Shown here: positions 9,306 to 18,117 of the stretch, piece after piece | Layout of the letters: every line of letters begins with the position of its first letter | Numbering within the stretch: the first letter of the stretch is position 1 | Origin: Erythrobacter sp. YJ-T3-07 | GTDB taxonomy: Bacteria; Pseudomonadota; Alphaproteobacteria; Sphingomonadales; Sphingomonadaceae | DNA length: 64,000 nucleotides | Assembly: GCF_015999305.1 (NCBI RefSeq) | Contig: NZ_JAEAGP010000001.1 | Location: 1,426,001 to 1,490,000 of the forward strand | Reading direction: 5' to 3' | The notes under the pieces: generated by a model | What the model saw: only the letters and a program-made list of their open reading frames with translations | The model's database searches: none | Told to the model about the DNA's origin: nothing | Program-made: the position numbers and the translations under genes

Positions 9306-9773
9306 ATGCGGACATTGCGGCCATGCCAGCGACCGACGGAGATCGTCCGGTCGCGTCTTCGTACCGCAGGGCTTCTGGGAGGGATTTTTCTGATGACGAC
9401 CGGATGCTCCGCCGCGACCGTTCCGGGCGACACCCGCTTCTATTGCTCGATCGAGGGGGCCCAGCTGTTCGAACAGCGCATGACCCGCGACCAGATCTGC
9501 GCCCGTCTGAAGGACCGGCTGGATGCCGCGCTCGGTCGTCGGACGGTCATGGCCGAAGGCAGCGCGCCCGCCGGTGACGGCGGCGACTGGGTACAGGCGA
9601 GCGCGAGCTTCTCGCCCAACGGCATTGCCAGATTGAACATTACCCGGTCACAAGCGGGCGACAGGACCGAATTTCCTGAAGTCGAATACATGCTGCTGGA
9701 TCGTCCGGCAGATGGCGACTTGGTAGATCGCTTGGCCGATCAAGCAGTTAACACCATTTCGACGAATCAGTAA
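9306..9773 (+). CDS. Predicted lipoprotein in the secretion cluster
   Basis: A 155-residue protein of unknown function. A basic stretch, a hydrophobic core LRTAGLLGGIFLMTTGC and a Cys directly after TTG form a lipobox, so it is probably anchored to a membrane through Cys 34. The mature part has two further cysteines, a mixed alpha/beta composition and no motif I recognise. It is placed between the adaptor gene (59 bases upstream) and the exported protease (42 bases downstream), in the same direction. That position suggests a helper of export or of the cargo, for example an inhibitor or surface anchor, but this is inference. Start chosen at ATG 9306, weak ribosome site GGGATAG. Confidence 0.6.
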   Translation: MRTLRPCQRPTEIVRSRLRTAGLLGGIFLMTTGCSAATVPGDTRFYCSIEGAQLFEQRMTRDQICARLKDRLDAALGRRTVMAEGSAPAGDGGDWVQASASFSPNGIARLNITRSQAGDRTEFPEVEYMLLDRPADGDLVDRLADQAVNTISTNQ

Positions 9774-9815
9774 CCGTGTTACCGATGATCAGTTTTTCTT
9801 TGAGGGGAGAGTAAG

Positions 9816-12734
9816 ATGCCAGATGGCGTGCTGGGGTCGACCGCGACGACGACCAATGTTTCCGTACCTGGAACCTACACCGGGGAGGCGATCGACACTT
9901 CGGGCGATCACGACTGGTATCGGGTTGAGCTGACGGCGGGGCAGACCTACTCCTTCACCACCGGCGCACCGCAAAGCGGAACGGGCGTCGACACGATCCT
10001 GACCCTGCGCGATGCCAACGGCAACCAGCTCGCGATCAACGACGATATCGACTACCCCGATAACGCCTATTCCCAGATCAGGTTCACCGCGACCACCTCG
10101 GGCACATATTACATCGATGTCGGTGCATATAGCACCGGGACGGGTGGCTATACGCTCACGACCGGTTTCGCCGAAGCGCTGCCGATCTTCACCAATGACC
10201 AGATATCGGACCAGCTGACGTCGGGTTACTGGGGCGGCACCACGCGCCGCTGGAACGTCGCGCCGGGCGGCACGATCACCGTCAACCTGACCGGCCTGAC
10301 CGCCGAAGGGCAGTTCCTGGCCCGCGAGGCGCTCAACCTGTGGACCGACGTCACCGGGATCAATTTCAGCGAGATCACGACCAGCGCGCAGATCACCTTC
10401 GACGACAACGAATCCGGCGCCTTCGCCGGGGGGGCGACCTCCAACGGGTTCTTCACCGGCAACAGCGTGGTGAATGTTTCGACCGACTGGCTGGCGAACT
10501 ACGGCACCACGCTCAACACCTATTCGTTCCAGACCTATATTCACGAAATCGGCCACGCGATCGGGCTGGGTCACGCCGGCAACTACAACGGATCGGCCAA
10601 CTATCCGGACGACGCGCTGTACCAGAACGACAGCTGGAACACGACGATCATGTCGTACTTCTCGCCCGGCGAGAACACCTATTTCAGCCAGCAGGGCTTC
10701 ACCTATCAGTACACCATCACGCCGATGGTGGCTGACATCATCTCGACCAATGGCGGGCTCTATGCGTCCTATGCGGGCACCCGCACGGGCGACACGACCT
10801 ACGGGTTCAACAACACCTCCGGCCGCGCGGTTTACGACGCATCGGTCAACGCCAACGCGACCGTGGCGATCGTCGACCATGGCGGGATCGACACGCTCGA
10901 CTATTCCTTCACCAATCCTTCCTACACCCAGCTGATCAACCTCAATCCCGAGGTGTTCGGCAATACCCGCGGGCGCGTCGGCAATCTGGTGATCGCGCGC
11001 GGCACGGTGATCGAGAACGCCATCGGCGGAGCCGGGGTGGACACGATCATCGGCAATAGTGCGGACAACATTCTGCGCGGCAATGCAGGCAACGACACGA
11101 TCGATGGCGGTCTGGGCACGGATACCGCGGTGTTCTCCGGCAACCGTGCGGATTACACGATCACCAACCTGAGCGATGGCCGCGTACAGGTATCCGGGAC
11201 CGACGGCACCGATACGCTGACCGGTATCGAGCGGCTGATGTTCGACGACATGGTGCTGGGGCGCAGCGGTGCCAGCTTCGGTAACGCAACGCAGGCCTAT
11301 GCCGGGTTCGGCTATAGCGAGGCGGCTGGCGGCTGGTCGAACGACACCGTCTACCCCCGCATGGCGGTCGACATGAACGGCGATGGTCGGGCCGATCTGG
11401 TCGGCTTCGGCGGGGCAGGCGTGTATGTCGCGCTGGCCAATGGATCGGGCGGCTTCGGCAACGCCTTCCTTGCCTATAACAGCTTCGGGGCGAGTGAGGC
11501 CGGCGGCGGCTGGAGCAGCAACGATGCCTACCCGCGCACCATTGCCGATGTGAACGGCGATGGGCGCGCAGACCTGATCGGCTTCGGTTCGGCAGGCGTG
11601 TACGTTGCACTTGGCCAGGGACCTGACCCGAGCGGTACGTCGGAGCTTTCCTTCGGCAATGTCGCGCTGGTCTATAACGGCTTCGGCGCGAGCGAGGCGG
11701 CTGGCGGTTGGTCGAACGATGCCACCTATCCCCGCGCGGTTGCCGATGTGAACGGCGACGGTCGGGCCGACCTGATCGGCTTCGGATCGGCGGGCGTCTA
11801 TGTCTCGCTGGGCCAGTCTGACGGCAGCTTCGGCGTGACCAGTCTGGCACTGAACGGTTTCGGCGCGAGCGATAGCGGCGGCGGCTGGTCGTCGGTCGAT
11901 CGCTTCCCGCGTCAGATTGGCGACGTCAACGGCGACGGGCGCGCCGATATTGTCGGCTTCGGCGGCAATGGCGCCTACGTCTCGCTCGGCCAGGCCGACG
12001 GCACGTTCGGTCCGACGATGCTCGGCATTGCCGGCTTCGGCTATGCCGAAGCAGGCGGCGGCTGGGCAAGCGACGACACCTATCCGCGCCGCGTCGCGGA
12101 CGTGAATGGCGACGGTTATGCCGACATCGTCGGCTTCGGTTCGGGCGGAGCCTACGTCTCGCTGTCGCAGGGCGACGGTACGTTCGCCTCTCCGGTCCTC
12201 GCGATCGCCTCTTACGGGGCCAGCGATGCTGCCGGCGGCTGGACGTCCAATGATCGCTTCGTGCGCACCATCGCGGATGTCGACGGCGACGGGATCGGCG
12301 ATATCGTCGGCTTCGGTGGAGACTGGACCTACGTCTCCTACGGCGGGTCCGACTTCACCCAGGTCCAGGCGACCTCGGGCGAGCTGCAGTTCGCTGCCGA
12401 GGCCGCGGCGAATGCCGCCAACCTCCACAATCGCGGGATCGAGATCGAGCCCGATCTTACCATCCCGATCGAGCAGTACAGCGGTTGCCCGTGCGGCGGC
12501 GCAGCCTGCAGCCATGGCTATGATGACGCGGTGGCCGCGCTGCAGAACCTTGGCGGGGGCGATGGTGCGATGGCGGCAGGTTCTCTGGGTGGAGCATTCC
12601 CTGCTGCGCTCGACTTCCTCCCCTCGCACGCAGTCGATCCGATTTCCGCCGATGGCCATGCGCTGGCGGACCTGATGGCGATGGGCGGTGCACGTGGCGG
12701 GCTGGTCGATATGGAACCGATCATGATCTACTAG
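9816..12734 (+). CDS. M10-type zinc metalloprotease with RTX and six FG-GAP/VCBS-like repeats
   Basis: Likely secreted cargo of the upstream type I system, 972 residues, no Sec signal. Domains: a bacterial pre-peptidase (PPC) beta domain at about 15-118 (SGDHDWYRVELTAGQTY); a serralysin-like M10 catalytic domain at about 125-330 with the zinc site HEIGHAIGLGH at 243-253 and the Met-turn IMSYF with Met 279; a short RTX/M10 C-terminal section with GNAGNDTIDGGLGTDT; then six tandem repeats of about 59 residues (488-846), each carrying a calcium-loop-like DVNGDGRADLIGF and an aromatic GGW motif. The last 125 residues include a compact Cys cluster, CPCGGAAC (891-898), and a hydrophobic end. It should degrade extracellular protein after calcium-dependent folding outside the cell. 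A strong ribosome site (GAGGGGAGAG) precedes ATG 9816. Confidence 0.88.
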   Translation: MPDGVLGSTATTTNVSVPGTYTGEAIDTSGDHDWYRVELTAGQTYSFTTGAPQSGTGVDTILTLRDANGNQLAINDDIDYPDNAYSQIRFTATTSGTYYIDVGAYSTGTGGYTLTTGFAEALPIFTNDQISDQLTSGYWGGTTRRWNVAPGGTITVNLTGLTAEGQFLAREALNLWTDVTGINFSEITTSAQITFDDNESGAFAGGATSNGFFTGNSVVNVSTDWLANYGTTLNTYSFQTYIHEIGHAIGLGHAGNYNGSANYPDDALYQNDSWNTTIMSYFSPGENTYFSQQGFTYQYTITPMVADIISTNGGLYASYAGTRTGDTTYGFNNTSGRAVYDASVNANATVAIVDHGGIDTLDYSFTNPSYTQLINLNPEVFGNTRGRVGNLVIARGTVIENAIGGAGVDTIIGNSADNILRGNAGNDTIDGGLGTDTAVFSGNRADYTITNLSDGRVQVSGTDGTDTLTGIERLMFDDMVLGRSGASFGNATQAYAGFGYSEAAGGWSNDTVYPRMAVDMNGDGRADLVGFGGAGVYVALANGSGGFGNAFLAYNSFGASEAGGGWSSNDAYPRTIADVNGDGRADLIGFGSAGVYVALGQGPDPSGTSELSFGNVALVYNGFGASEAAGGWSNDATYPRAVADVNGDGRADLIGFGSAGVYVSLGQSDGSFGVTSLALNGFGASDSGGGWSSVDRFPRQIGDVNGDGRADIVGFGGNGAYVSLGQADGTFGPTMLGIAGFGYAEAGGGWASDDTYPRRVADVNGDGYADIVGFGSGGAYVSLSQGDGTFASPVLAIASYGASDAAGGWTSNDRFVRTIADVDGDGIGDIVGFGGDWTYVSYGGSDFTQVQATSGELQFAAEAAANAANLHNRGIEIEPDLTIPIEQYSGCPCGGAACSHGYDDAVAALQNLGGGDGAMAAGSLGGAFPAALDFLPSHAVDPISADGHALADLMAMGGARGGLVDMEPIMIY

Positions 12735-12767
12735 CCCGACGTACCGGGAGACATCTGTCTTTCACGA

Positions 12768-12815
12768 ACGAACCCATCGGTTGGCACTGGCCGACCGGTG
12801 GGTTCGTTTCGTTTT
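12768..12815 (+). terminator. Rho-independent terminator of the secretion operon
   Basis: ACGAACCCATCGGT (12768-12781) pairs with ACCGGTGGGTTCGT (12794-12807), with one G-T wobble, around a 12-base loop. It is followed by TTCGTTTT. It lies 34 bases after the protease stop and is the best-formed intrinsic terminator in the window. Confidence 0.85.
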
Positions 12816-12954
12816 GGCCGCACCTGTCTGCGCCGTTCCAGCCGCCTGCGCACCGATCCACCCATCGTGGTGCCGCCGCTTGACGATCGATGCTGGTGTT
12901 GCAAACTCCCTGCTGCGCAAAGGTTCTGCGAACCGCCGCGAAGGGGGAAAGGCA

Positions 12955-13278
12955 ATGCTTCACAAGATCGCACCGGCTGCGGTGCTGGCGGCGCTTTGCG
13001 CCTGCCCGTCGATGGCGCAACAACCCCAGAGGGCCGAACTGGTCCGGGTCGAGCGTGGGGTGGAGAGCGCTTTTTTCAGCGACACCAGCGAGGCGCGGCG
13101 AGAGCTGGCGGCGAAGGTGGAGATAGCTGCGCGGATGGCCTGCGCGGATTCGTGGACGCCGCGCACAACGATCTACGAATCGATCGATTATCAGGTCGAC
13201 TGGTCGGAGGGCGACCGTGCGCACCCGGACAAGCGCAAGGCGATCGCGCGCAATATCAGCGTGCGCTGTCGCCTCTAG
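12955..13278 (+). CDS. Small secreted protein of unknown function
   Basis: A 107-residue protein with a clear signal peptide (LHKIAPAAVLAALCACPSMA, cleaved before QQP). The mature 85 or so residues are charged, with two cysteines (ARMACADSW and SVRCRL) that could form a disulfide in the periplasm. A pair of aromatic/charged segments (ESIDYQVDWSEGDR) has no family I recognise. It is reminiscent of, but does not clearly match, the small UrcA-type proteins of sphingomonads. ATG 12955 was chosen over an upstream in-frame ATG at 12781 because the latter lies inside the terminator region, while 12955 has GAAGGGGGAAAGG just before it and begins a real signal sequence. Confidence 0.65.
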   Translation: MLHKIAPAAVLAALCACPSMAQQPQRAELVRVERGVESAFFSDTSEARRELAAKVEIAARMACADSWTPRTTIYESIDYQVDWSEGDRAHPDKRKAIARNISVRCRL

Positions 13279-13323
13279 CGGGCGCTCTGGTTAGTCGGGC
13301 GTGGCCACGCTAGAGCCGTGCGG

Positions 13324-14241
13324 ATGAACACGCATGCACTGAAGGCGGCCGCAACGCCCGCCGCGACCATCCGCCCGTGGACCGCACGTTCGCTCCTTTT
13401 CGTGCCCGGAGATTCGCCGCGCAAGCTTGAAAAGGCGCTGGCGGGCGAAGCCGACCTGATTATCCTGGACCTGGAGGACTCGGTCGCCGAGAGCGCCAAG
13501 CCTGCCGCGCGCGAGCATGTGGCCGGGGCGCTGGCGGAGCAGGGCGAGCGGGCCAAGCCGCTATGGGTGCGGATCAACCCGATGGATACGGCCCACGCGC
13601 TGACCGATCTGGTCGCGATCGTGAAGCATCGCCCCGACGGGATCATGCTGCCCAAGGCGACGCCTGACGAGACCCGGCTGCTGGGCCACTACCTCACCGC
13701 GCTGGAGGCTGCCGCCGGGCTTGAGGCTGAGAGTATCCGCCTGATCGTGGTCGCGACCGAAACCGCGCCCGCACTCTTCCGGCTGGGCGACTATGCAGGC
13801 GTGCCCCGGCTCGACGCGCTGACCTGGGGCGCGGAAGACCTCGCGGCGGCCTTCGGCGCGGCGGCCAACCGCGATGCGCAGGGCAATCTGCTGGAACCCT
13901 TCGCACTGGCGCGGACGCTGTGCCTCGCGGGGGCAAGCGCGGCGGGCATTGCTCCGATCGAGACGATCGACCCCAATTTCCGCGATGAGGAGCGGATGCA
14001 TCGCACCGCGCAGGCGGCCCGCACGCTCGGCTTTCGGGGCATGATGTGCATCCACCCCGCGCAGATCGGGCCGACCAACCACGCCTTCACACCCTCGGAC
14101 GAAGACCTTGAGCGGGCGCGGCGGATCGTCGCCCTGTTCGAGGAGAACCCCGATGCAGGCGCGCTCCAGCTCGATGGCGAAATGGTCGACATTCCGCACC
14201 TGAAACAGGCGCGCGGGCTGCTGGCGCAGGCGGGCGAATAA
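13324..14241 (+). CDS. CoA ester lyase, HpcH/CitE family
   Basis: A 305-residue TIM-barrel lyase of the CitE-like family, which cleaves or hydrolyses 3-hydroxyacyl-CoA esters (malyl-, beta-methylmalyl-, citramalyl- or citryl-CoA). Family blocks are ARSLLFVPGDSPRKLEKAL, DLIILDLEDSV (metal and substrate binding), WVRINPMDT, IMLPKAT, VATETAPAL and the C-terminal MMCIHPAQIGPTNHAF. Given the nearby methylsuccinyl-CoA dehydrogenase, a malyl-CoA lyase or thioesterase role in the ethylmalonyl-CoA pathway is possible, but the substrate cannot be read from sequence alone. ATG 13324 is preferred to the GTG six bases upstream. Confidence 0.8.
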   Translation: MNTHALKAAATPAATIRPWTARSLLFVPGDSPRKLEKALAGEADLIILDLEDSVAESAKPAAREHVAGALAEQGERAKPLWVRINPMDTAHALTDLVAIVKHRPDGIMLPKATPDETRLLGHYLTALEAAAGLEAESIRLIVVATETAPALFRLGDYAGVPRLDALTWGAEDLAAAFGAAANRDAQGNLLEPFALARTLCLAGASAAGIAPIETIDPNFRDEERMHRTAQAARTLGFRGMMCIHPAQIGPTNHAFTPSDEDLERARRIVALFEENPDAGALQLDGEMVDIPHLKQARGLLAQAGE

Positions 14242-14275
14242 ACACCCGCCCTGCGCGGAGTATCTCGCGCGGGGA

Positions 14276-15067
14276 CTAGCGCCCCTTGAACTGCGCCTCG
14301 CGCTTGCCGAGGAAGGCCTGGACGCCTTCCACGAAATCCTCGCTGTTGCCCGCGATCCGCTGCGCCTCGGCCTCGGCATTCATCGCGTCGGACAGGCTTT
14401 GCGATTGTGCGTTGCGGACCAGCCGCCGGATCTGACCCATCGCAACGGTGGGGCCATTGGCGAGCTTGGTGGCCAGCGCGCGCGCCTCGTCCATCACCGC
14501 CGCATCCTCGACGCAGCGATTGATCATGCCGAGCTCGTAAGCGCGCTCTGCGAGAATGCGCTCGCCCAGCAGCATCGCTTCCATCGCTGCCGGGATGCCC
14601 GCCGCCTTGGGCAGCACCCAGGTCGCGCCGCCATCGGGCACCAGGCCGATATTGACGAAGGCCTGCAGGAAATAGGCGGACTTGCCCGCCACGATCAGGT
14701 CGCCCGAAAGCGCCAGCGTGCAACCGATACCGGCAGCCGCGCCGTTGATTGCGGTCACCACCGGAATGTCGAGCCCGGCGAGGCTCAGCATCAGCGGGTT
14801 GAAACTGGTCTGCAGCGACCGGCGCGAGGCATCGCCCGGATTGCCGCCATCGAAGGTGCGCCCGCCCAGTTCCGCGCCCGAACTGAACCCGCGTCCCTCT
14901 CCGGTAATGATCAGCGCGCGCGCGCCCATCGCGGGCAGTGCGTCGAACGCCTTGAGCATTTCGCCGACCATCTCCGGCCCCATCGCATTGAGCTTGTCCG
15001 GCTTGTTCAGCGTCAGGGTGACGATCCCCTCGGTCTGTTCAACGCGAATGGTCTGGTAGTCTGCCAT
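14276..15067 (-). CDS. Enoyl-CoA hydratase/isomerase
   Basis: A 263-residue crotonase-fold enzyme acting on acyl-CoA thioesters. It shows the usual start TIRVEQTEGIVTLTLNKPDK, the oxyanion-hole segment LIITGEGRGFSSGAELGG, the second oxyanion block INGAAAGIGCTLALSGDLI, and the C-terminal DFVEGVQAFLGKREAQFKG ending typical of PaaG/EchA-like members. The catalytic residue of true hydratases is not evident, so isomerase or other crotonase chemistry cannot be excluded. ATG 15067 has GAGGAG six bases before it; the frame runs on to 15232 without support. It converges with the CitE-like gene and diverges from the phosphatase gene. Confidence 0.85.
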   Translation of the reverse strand: MADYQTIRVEQTEGIVTLTLNKPDKLNAMGPEMVGEMLKAFDALPAMGARALIITGEGRGFSSGAELGGRTFDGGNPGDASRRSLQTSFNPLMLSLAGLDIPVVTAINGAAAGIGCTLALSGDLIVAGKSAYFLQAFVNIGLVPDGGATWVLPKAAGIPAAMEAMLLGERILAERAYELGMINRCVEDAAVMDEARALATKLANGPTVAMGQIRRLVRNAQSQSLSDAMNAEAEAQRIAGNSEDFVEGVQAFLGKREAQFKGR

Positions 15068-15197
15068 GCTTTGCTCCTCGATCCCGCTTTCGTTTGGGCC
15101 ATCGGTTCGGGCAAATGAGCGGATTTGGCAAGGGTTGCGGTTTGCAATTTGTCGTCGGTGGTTGCGCGCGCCCGGCGCTCCTGCCAACCGATCCAGC

Positions 15198-15983
15198 ATG
15201 AGCACTGACAGCGACGCCACCTTCCTCGCCACCGAGGGGATTCACAATTTCCGCGATTATGGCGGCTATCCCACGCAGGGCGGGGGGCGCGTGGTGAGGG
15301 GCCTCCTCTACCGCTCGGGCCAGCATGTCGAGGCGAGCGACGCGGACCTTACGACCTTCGCCGATCTGGGCATCCGCACCGTGATCGACCTGCGCGGCAA
15401 TGGAGAGCGGGAACGCCATCCGTGCCGCCGGCCCGATCTGTGGGATGGCGAGGTCGTGTTCTACGATGGCGAAACCAGCTCCAGCCCGCCGCACGTCCCG
15501 CAGGAAAAGCGCGAGCTGACGCCGGAGACCGCGCAGGAGCGGATGCTGACGCTGTACACCCGTATGCCCGAGAACCCGGCGATGCAGGTGATCTTTGGTC
15601 AGTACCTGCGCGCTCTGGCGGATCGCGACGGGGCGAGCCTGGTCCATTGCTTCGCGGGCAAGGACCGCACGGGGATAGCGGCTGCGCTGCTGCACCACAT
15701 CCTTGGCGTATCGCGGGCCGACATGGTCACCGAGTTTCTGCGCACCAATGACGCGCCTACATACGACATCCTCGAAAGGCAATCGCTGCCGGGGATCGAG
15801 GCGCGGCTCGGCCCGCTCGACCGGGATACGATCGACGCGCTGATGCAGGTGCGCGAGAGTTACTTCGACCGCTTCATCGGGACGGTGGATCAGCGCTGGG
15901 GATCGCTCGATGCGTTTCTGGCGCAGGCGATTGGTGTGGATGACCCGCTGCGGGAGCGGCTGAACGACCGCTTCGTGGCGTGA
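15198..15983 (+). CDS. Tyrosine-protein phosphatase (dual-specificity-like)
   Basis: A 261-residue phosphatase of the Y_phosphatase3 group. The P-loop HCFAGKDRTG holds nucleophile Cys 151 and the phosphate-binding Arg; the extra Lys-Asp (CxxGKDRT) marks the bacterial lipid/tyrosine phosphatase subgroup. The N-terminus has the family motif NFRDYGGYPT and the middle VIDLRGNGERERHP. The start at 15198 was chosen because it gives a normal family N-terminus; upstream in-frame codons read into the promoter region shared with the divergent hydratase gene. Substrate unknown: phosphotyrosine or phosphoinositide-like lipids are typical for the family. Confidence 0.82.
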   Translation: MSTDSDATFLATEGIHNFRDYGGYPTQGGGRVVRGLLYRSGQHVEASDADLTTFADLGIRTVIDLRGNGERERHPCRRPDLWDGEVVFYDGETSSSPPHVPQEKRELTPETAQERMLTLYTRMPENPAMQVIFGQYLRALADRDGASLVHCFAGKDRTGIAAALLHHILGVSRADMVTEFLRTNDAPTYDILERQSLPGIEARLGPLDRDTIDALMQVRESYFDRFIGTVDQRWGSLDAFLAQAIGVDDPLRERLNDRFVA

Positions 15984-16046
15984 CTCTGCGCGCCATGATC
16001 CCCATATTCCCCGCAAGACTTTAGACTGACAGGAGACGCTTCGCAC

Positions 16047-17030
16047 ATGGCGACGCACCGCACCAAGATGCTCATCATCGGTTCCGGCCCGGCGGGCTAC
16101 AGCGCGGCCATTTACGGCGCGCGCGCGATGCTCCAGCCGATCATGGTCCAGGGCCTGCAACCGGGCGGGCAGCTGACCATCACGACCGATGTCGAGAACT
16201 ATCCCGGCTTCGCCGACGTGATCCAGGGCCCGTGGCTGATGGAACAGATGCGCGCGCAGGCAGAGCATGTCGGCACGCAGATGATCTGGGACACGATCGT
16301 GGAGATCGATCTCAAGTCGGGCCCGCCGTTCCGCGCGAAGGGCGACAGCGGCGACGAGTATATCGCGAGCACGGTGGTGATCGCGACCGGTGCCTCGGCC
16401 AAATGGCTCGGCGTGCCGGGCGAACAGGAGCTGGGCGGGAAGGGCGTGTCCGCCTGCGCGACCTGCGACGGCTTCTTCTACCGCGGCAAGAAGGTCGCGG
16501 TGATCGGCGGCGGCAACACCGCGGTCGAAGAAGCGCTTTACCTCACCAACCATTCCGACGACGTGACGCTGATCCACCGGCGCGACGAGCTGCGCGCGGA
16601 GAAAATCCTGCAGGAACGGCTCTTCGCTTCGGACAAGATCACCCCGCTGTGGAACAAGGCGGTCGAACGGTTCGTGCCGGGCGAGAACGGCGCGCTGGAT
16701 CATCTGGTCCTCAAGGACACGCAGACCGGCGAGGAATCGACGCTGGAGGTCGACGGTGCCTTCGTCGCGATCGGCCATGCCCCCGCGACCGAGCTGTTCC
16801 AGGGCCAGCTGCCGCTGGAAGACGGCGGTTACCTGAAGGTCGAGCCGGGCACGCCCAAGACCGAGATCCCCGGCGTGTTCGCCTGCGGCGACGTGATGGA
16901 CCACACCTATCGCCAGGCGGTGACTGCGGCGGGGACCGGCTGCATGGCCGCGCTGGATGCGGAGCGGTTCCTGTCAGGGATCGAGATCGACCTGCACGGC
17001 CACGTCGAGGAAGCCGAAGCGGCGGAATAG
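16047..17030 (+). CDS. trxB: Thioredoxin-disulfide reductase
   Basis: Cytosolic NADPH-dependent flavoenzyme that recycles thioredoxin, 327 residues, typical length. FAD-binding GSGPAGYSAAIYGARA near residue 12, redox-active CATC at residues 137-140, NADPH-binding GGGNTAVEEALYL and the C-terminal FAD motif GVFACGDVMDHTYRQA are all present. ACAGGAGACG precedes ATG 16047. It stands alone, followed by a palindromic repeat. No unusual residues seen. Confidence 0.95.
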   Translation: MATHRTKMLIIGSGPAGYSAAIYGARAMLQPIMVQGLQPGGQLTITTDVENYPGFADVIQGPWLMEQMRAQAEHVGTQMIWDTIVEIDLKSGPPFRAKGDSGDEYIASTVVIATGASAKWLGVPGEQELGGKGVSACATCDGFFYRGKKVAVIGGGNTAVEEALYLTNHSDDVTLIHRRDELRAEKILQERLFASDKITPLWNKAVERFVPGENGALDHLVLKDTQTGEESTLEVDGAFVAIGHAPATELFQGQLPLEDGGYLKVEPGTPKTEIPGVFACGDVMDHTYRQAVTAAGTGCMAALDAERFLSGIEIDLHGHVEEAEAAE

Positions 17031-17040
17031 CCTGCAACTC

Positions 17041-17150
17041 CTCCCCCTTGAGGGGGAGGTTGGGTGGGGGTGTACGGCGATCGTGGCTTGGACTTGCCCT
17101 AGCCATTATCGTCGAACCCCCACCCCCGGCCCCTCCCCAAGGGGAGGGGA
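17041..17150. repeat. Palindromic intergenic repeat (family A)
   Basis: A 110-base imperfect inverted repeat. Its left arm begins with the hairpin CTCCCCCTTGAGGGGGAG (17041-17058) followed by a GGTTGGGTGGGGG stretch; its right arm has AACCCCCACCCCC and the hairpin CCCCTCCCC-AA-GGGGAGGGG (17130-17149). Similar composite repeats lie at 44004-44095 and 54797-54950. It lies between convergent genes trxB and the MAPEG pair and may also act as a terminator. Confidence 0.7.
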
Positions 17151-17176
17151 GACGACGGGCGCACGATATTGTCGGC

Positions 17177-17617
17177 TTATCCCCCAAACACCCGAACTGC
17201 GGCGATTCCGATCAGCGCCATCAGCACGGCGCTGGACACCGCGAACAGCACGAAGCGGACCAGCACGCGGTTGGCGGTGACCTGCACGATCGTGTGGATC
17301 ACCCGCAAGCCGGTGTAGATCCATGCCAGCAGCGCGGGAATGCCGTCGCCCGCCCCGATGATCGCAAGCACGATGCCGACGGCATAAAACACGGTCGGCT
17401 GTTCGTGCAGGTGGTTGTAGTTGTGCGCCTTCCACTGAACCCGGTCGGGCAGGATGGCATCCAGATCGGTGCCCTTGCCGCCCCTCAGCTGGGAAATCGG
17501 GGGGATCTGCGGCGACTTGCTCATCGCCGGAATGCGGGTCGCGTACATCCAGACCCACATGATCATGGTCCAGATCATCAGCGCGACGACGGGTTGCAGG
17601 ATGTCCATGCCGATCAT
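17177..17617 (-). CDS. MAPEG-family membrane protein (downstream copy)
   Basis: A 146-residue four-helix inner-membrane protein. Helix 1 is MDILQPVVALMIWTMIMWVWM, then the family segment VQWKAHNYNHLHEQPTVFYAV, then helices around IVLAIIGAGDGIPALLAWIY and VRFVLFAVSSAVLMALIG. The MAPEG superfamily includes glutathione-linked enzymes of eicosanoid and detoxification chemistry; bacterial members are mostly uncharacterised. The start overlaps the stop of the upstream paralogue (ATGA), so both are made together. The two differ mainly in the loop after helix 1. Confidence 0.8.
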   Translation of the reverse strand: MIGMDILQPVVALMIWTMIMWVWMYATRIPAMSKSPQIPPISQLRGGKGTDLDAILPDRVQWKAHNYNHLHEQPTVFYAVGIVLAIIGAGDGIPALLAWIYTGLRVIHTIVQVTANRVLVRFVLFAVSSAVLMALIGIAAVRVFGG

Positions 17618-18051
17618 GAGGGCGCTCCGAGAGTTGCAATGAGGGCCATGACCGCGAGCGCGATCAGGGCCAAGGTAGAGGTGATGAACAGCAGGAAGCG
17701 AACCGCCACGATGTTGACGGTCGCCTGCCAGATCGAGTGCACGATCCGCAGCCCCACGTAGATCCATGCGAGCAGGATCGCGAGCGGACTGGGGGCGAGG
17801 ATCGCGAGGATCACACTGACGGCGTAGAACAGCGTTGGCTGTTCCATCAGATGCGCGTAATTGTGCGCTTTCCAGTTGATCTTGTCAGGCAGGACGCCTT
17901 CGAGGTTCTGTCCCCGGCCACCGCGTGGCGCATTCTTGAGGCCGCCGGTCACCTTGCCCATCGCCGGAAGCCGCGTCGCGGCCATCCAGACCAACATTAT
18001 CAGCGACCATGCAACCAGCACTGCGGCTGGCGCGAGCATTTGAGCCTGCAT
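17614..18051 (-). CDS. MAPEG-family membrane protein (upstream copy)
   Basis: A 145-residue paralogue of the following gene, with the same plan: helix LAPAAVLVAWSLIMLVWMA, conserved INWKAHNYAHLMEQPTLFYAV, and two more hydrophobic hairpins ending FITSTLALIALAVMALIA. The start at 18051 is preferred because GGGGGAG lies six bases before it; an ATG at 18066 would place that ribosome site inside the gene. The tandem, translationally coupled arrangement suggests the two proteins act together, possibly as a hetero-oligomer since MAPEG enzymes are trimers, but no substrate can be assigned. Confidence 0.8.
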   Translation of the reverse strand: MQAQMLAPAAVLVAWSLIMLVWMAATRLPAMGKVTGGLKNAPRGGRGQNLEGVLPDKINWKAHNYAHLMEQPTLFYAVSVILAILAPSPLAILLAWIYVGLRIVHSIWQATVNIVAVRFLLFITSTLALIALAVMALIATLGAPS

Positions 18052-18117
18052 CAACTTCTCCCCCATTTGTGTGCCGCGAAGGTGAAGACGGCCTGCCGCT
18101 GTGTCAATCGAGCGACC

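Noticed and set aside
9789..12659. Long open frame of about 956 codons on the minus strand
   Set aside because: It mirrors the protease gene, whose zinc site, Met-turn and repeats are unmistakable; the antisense frame is an artefact of the regular GC-rich repeat codons.
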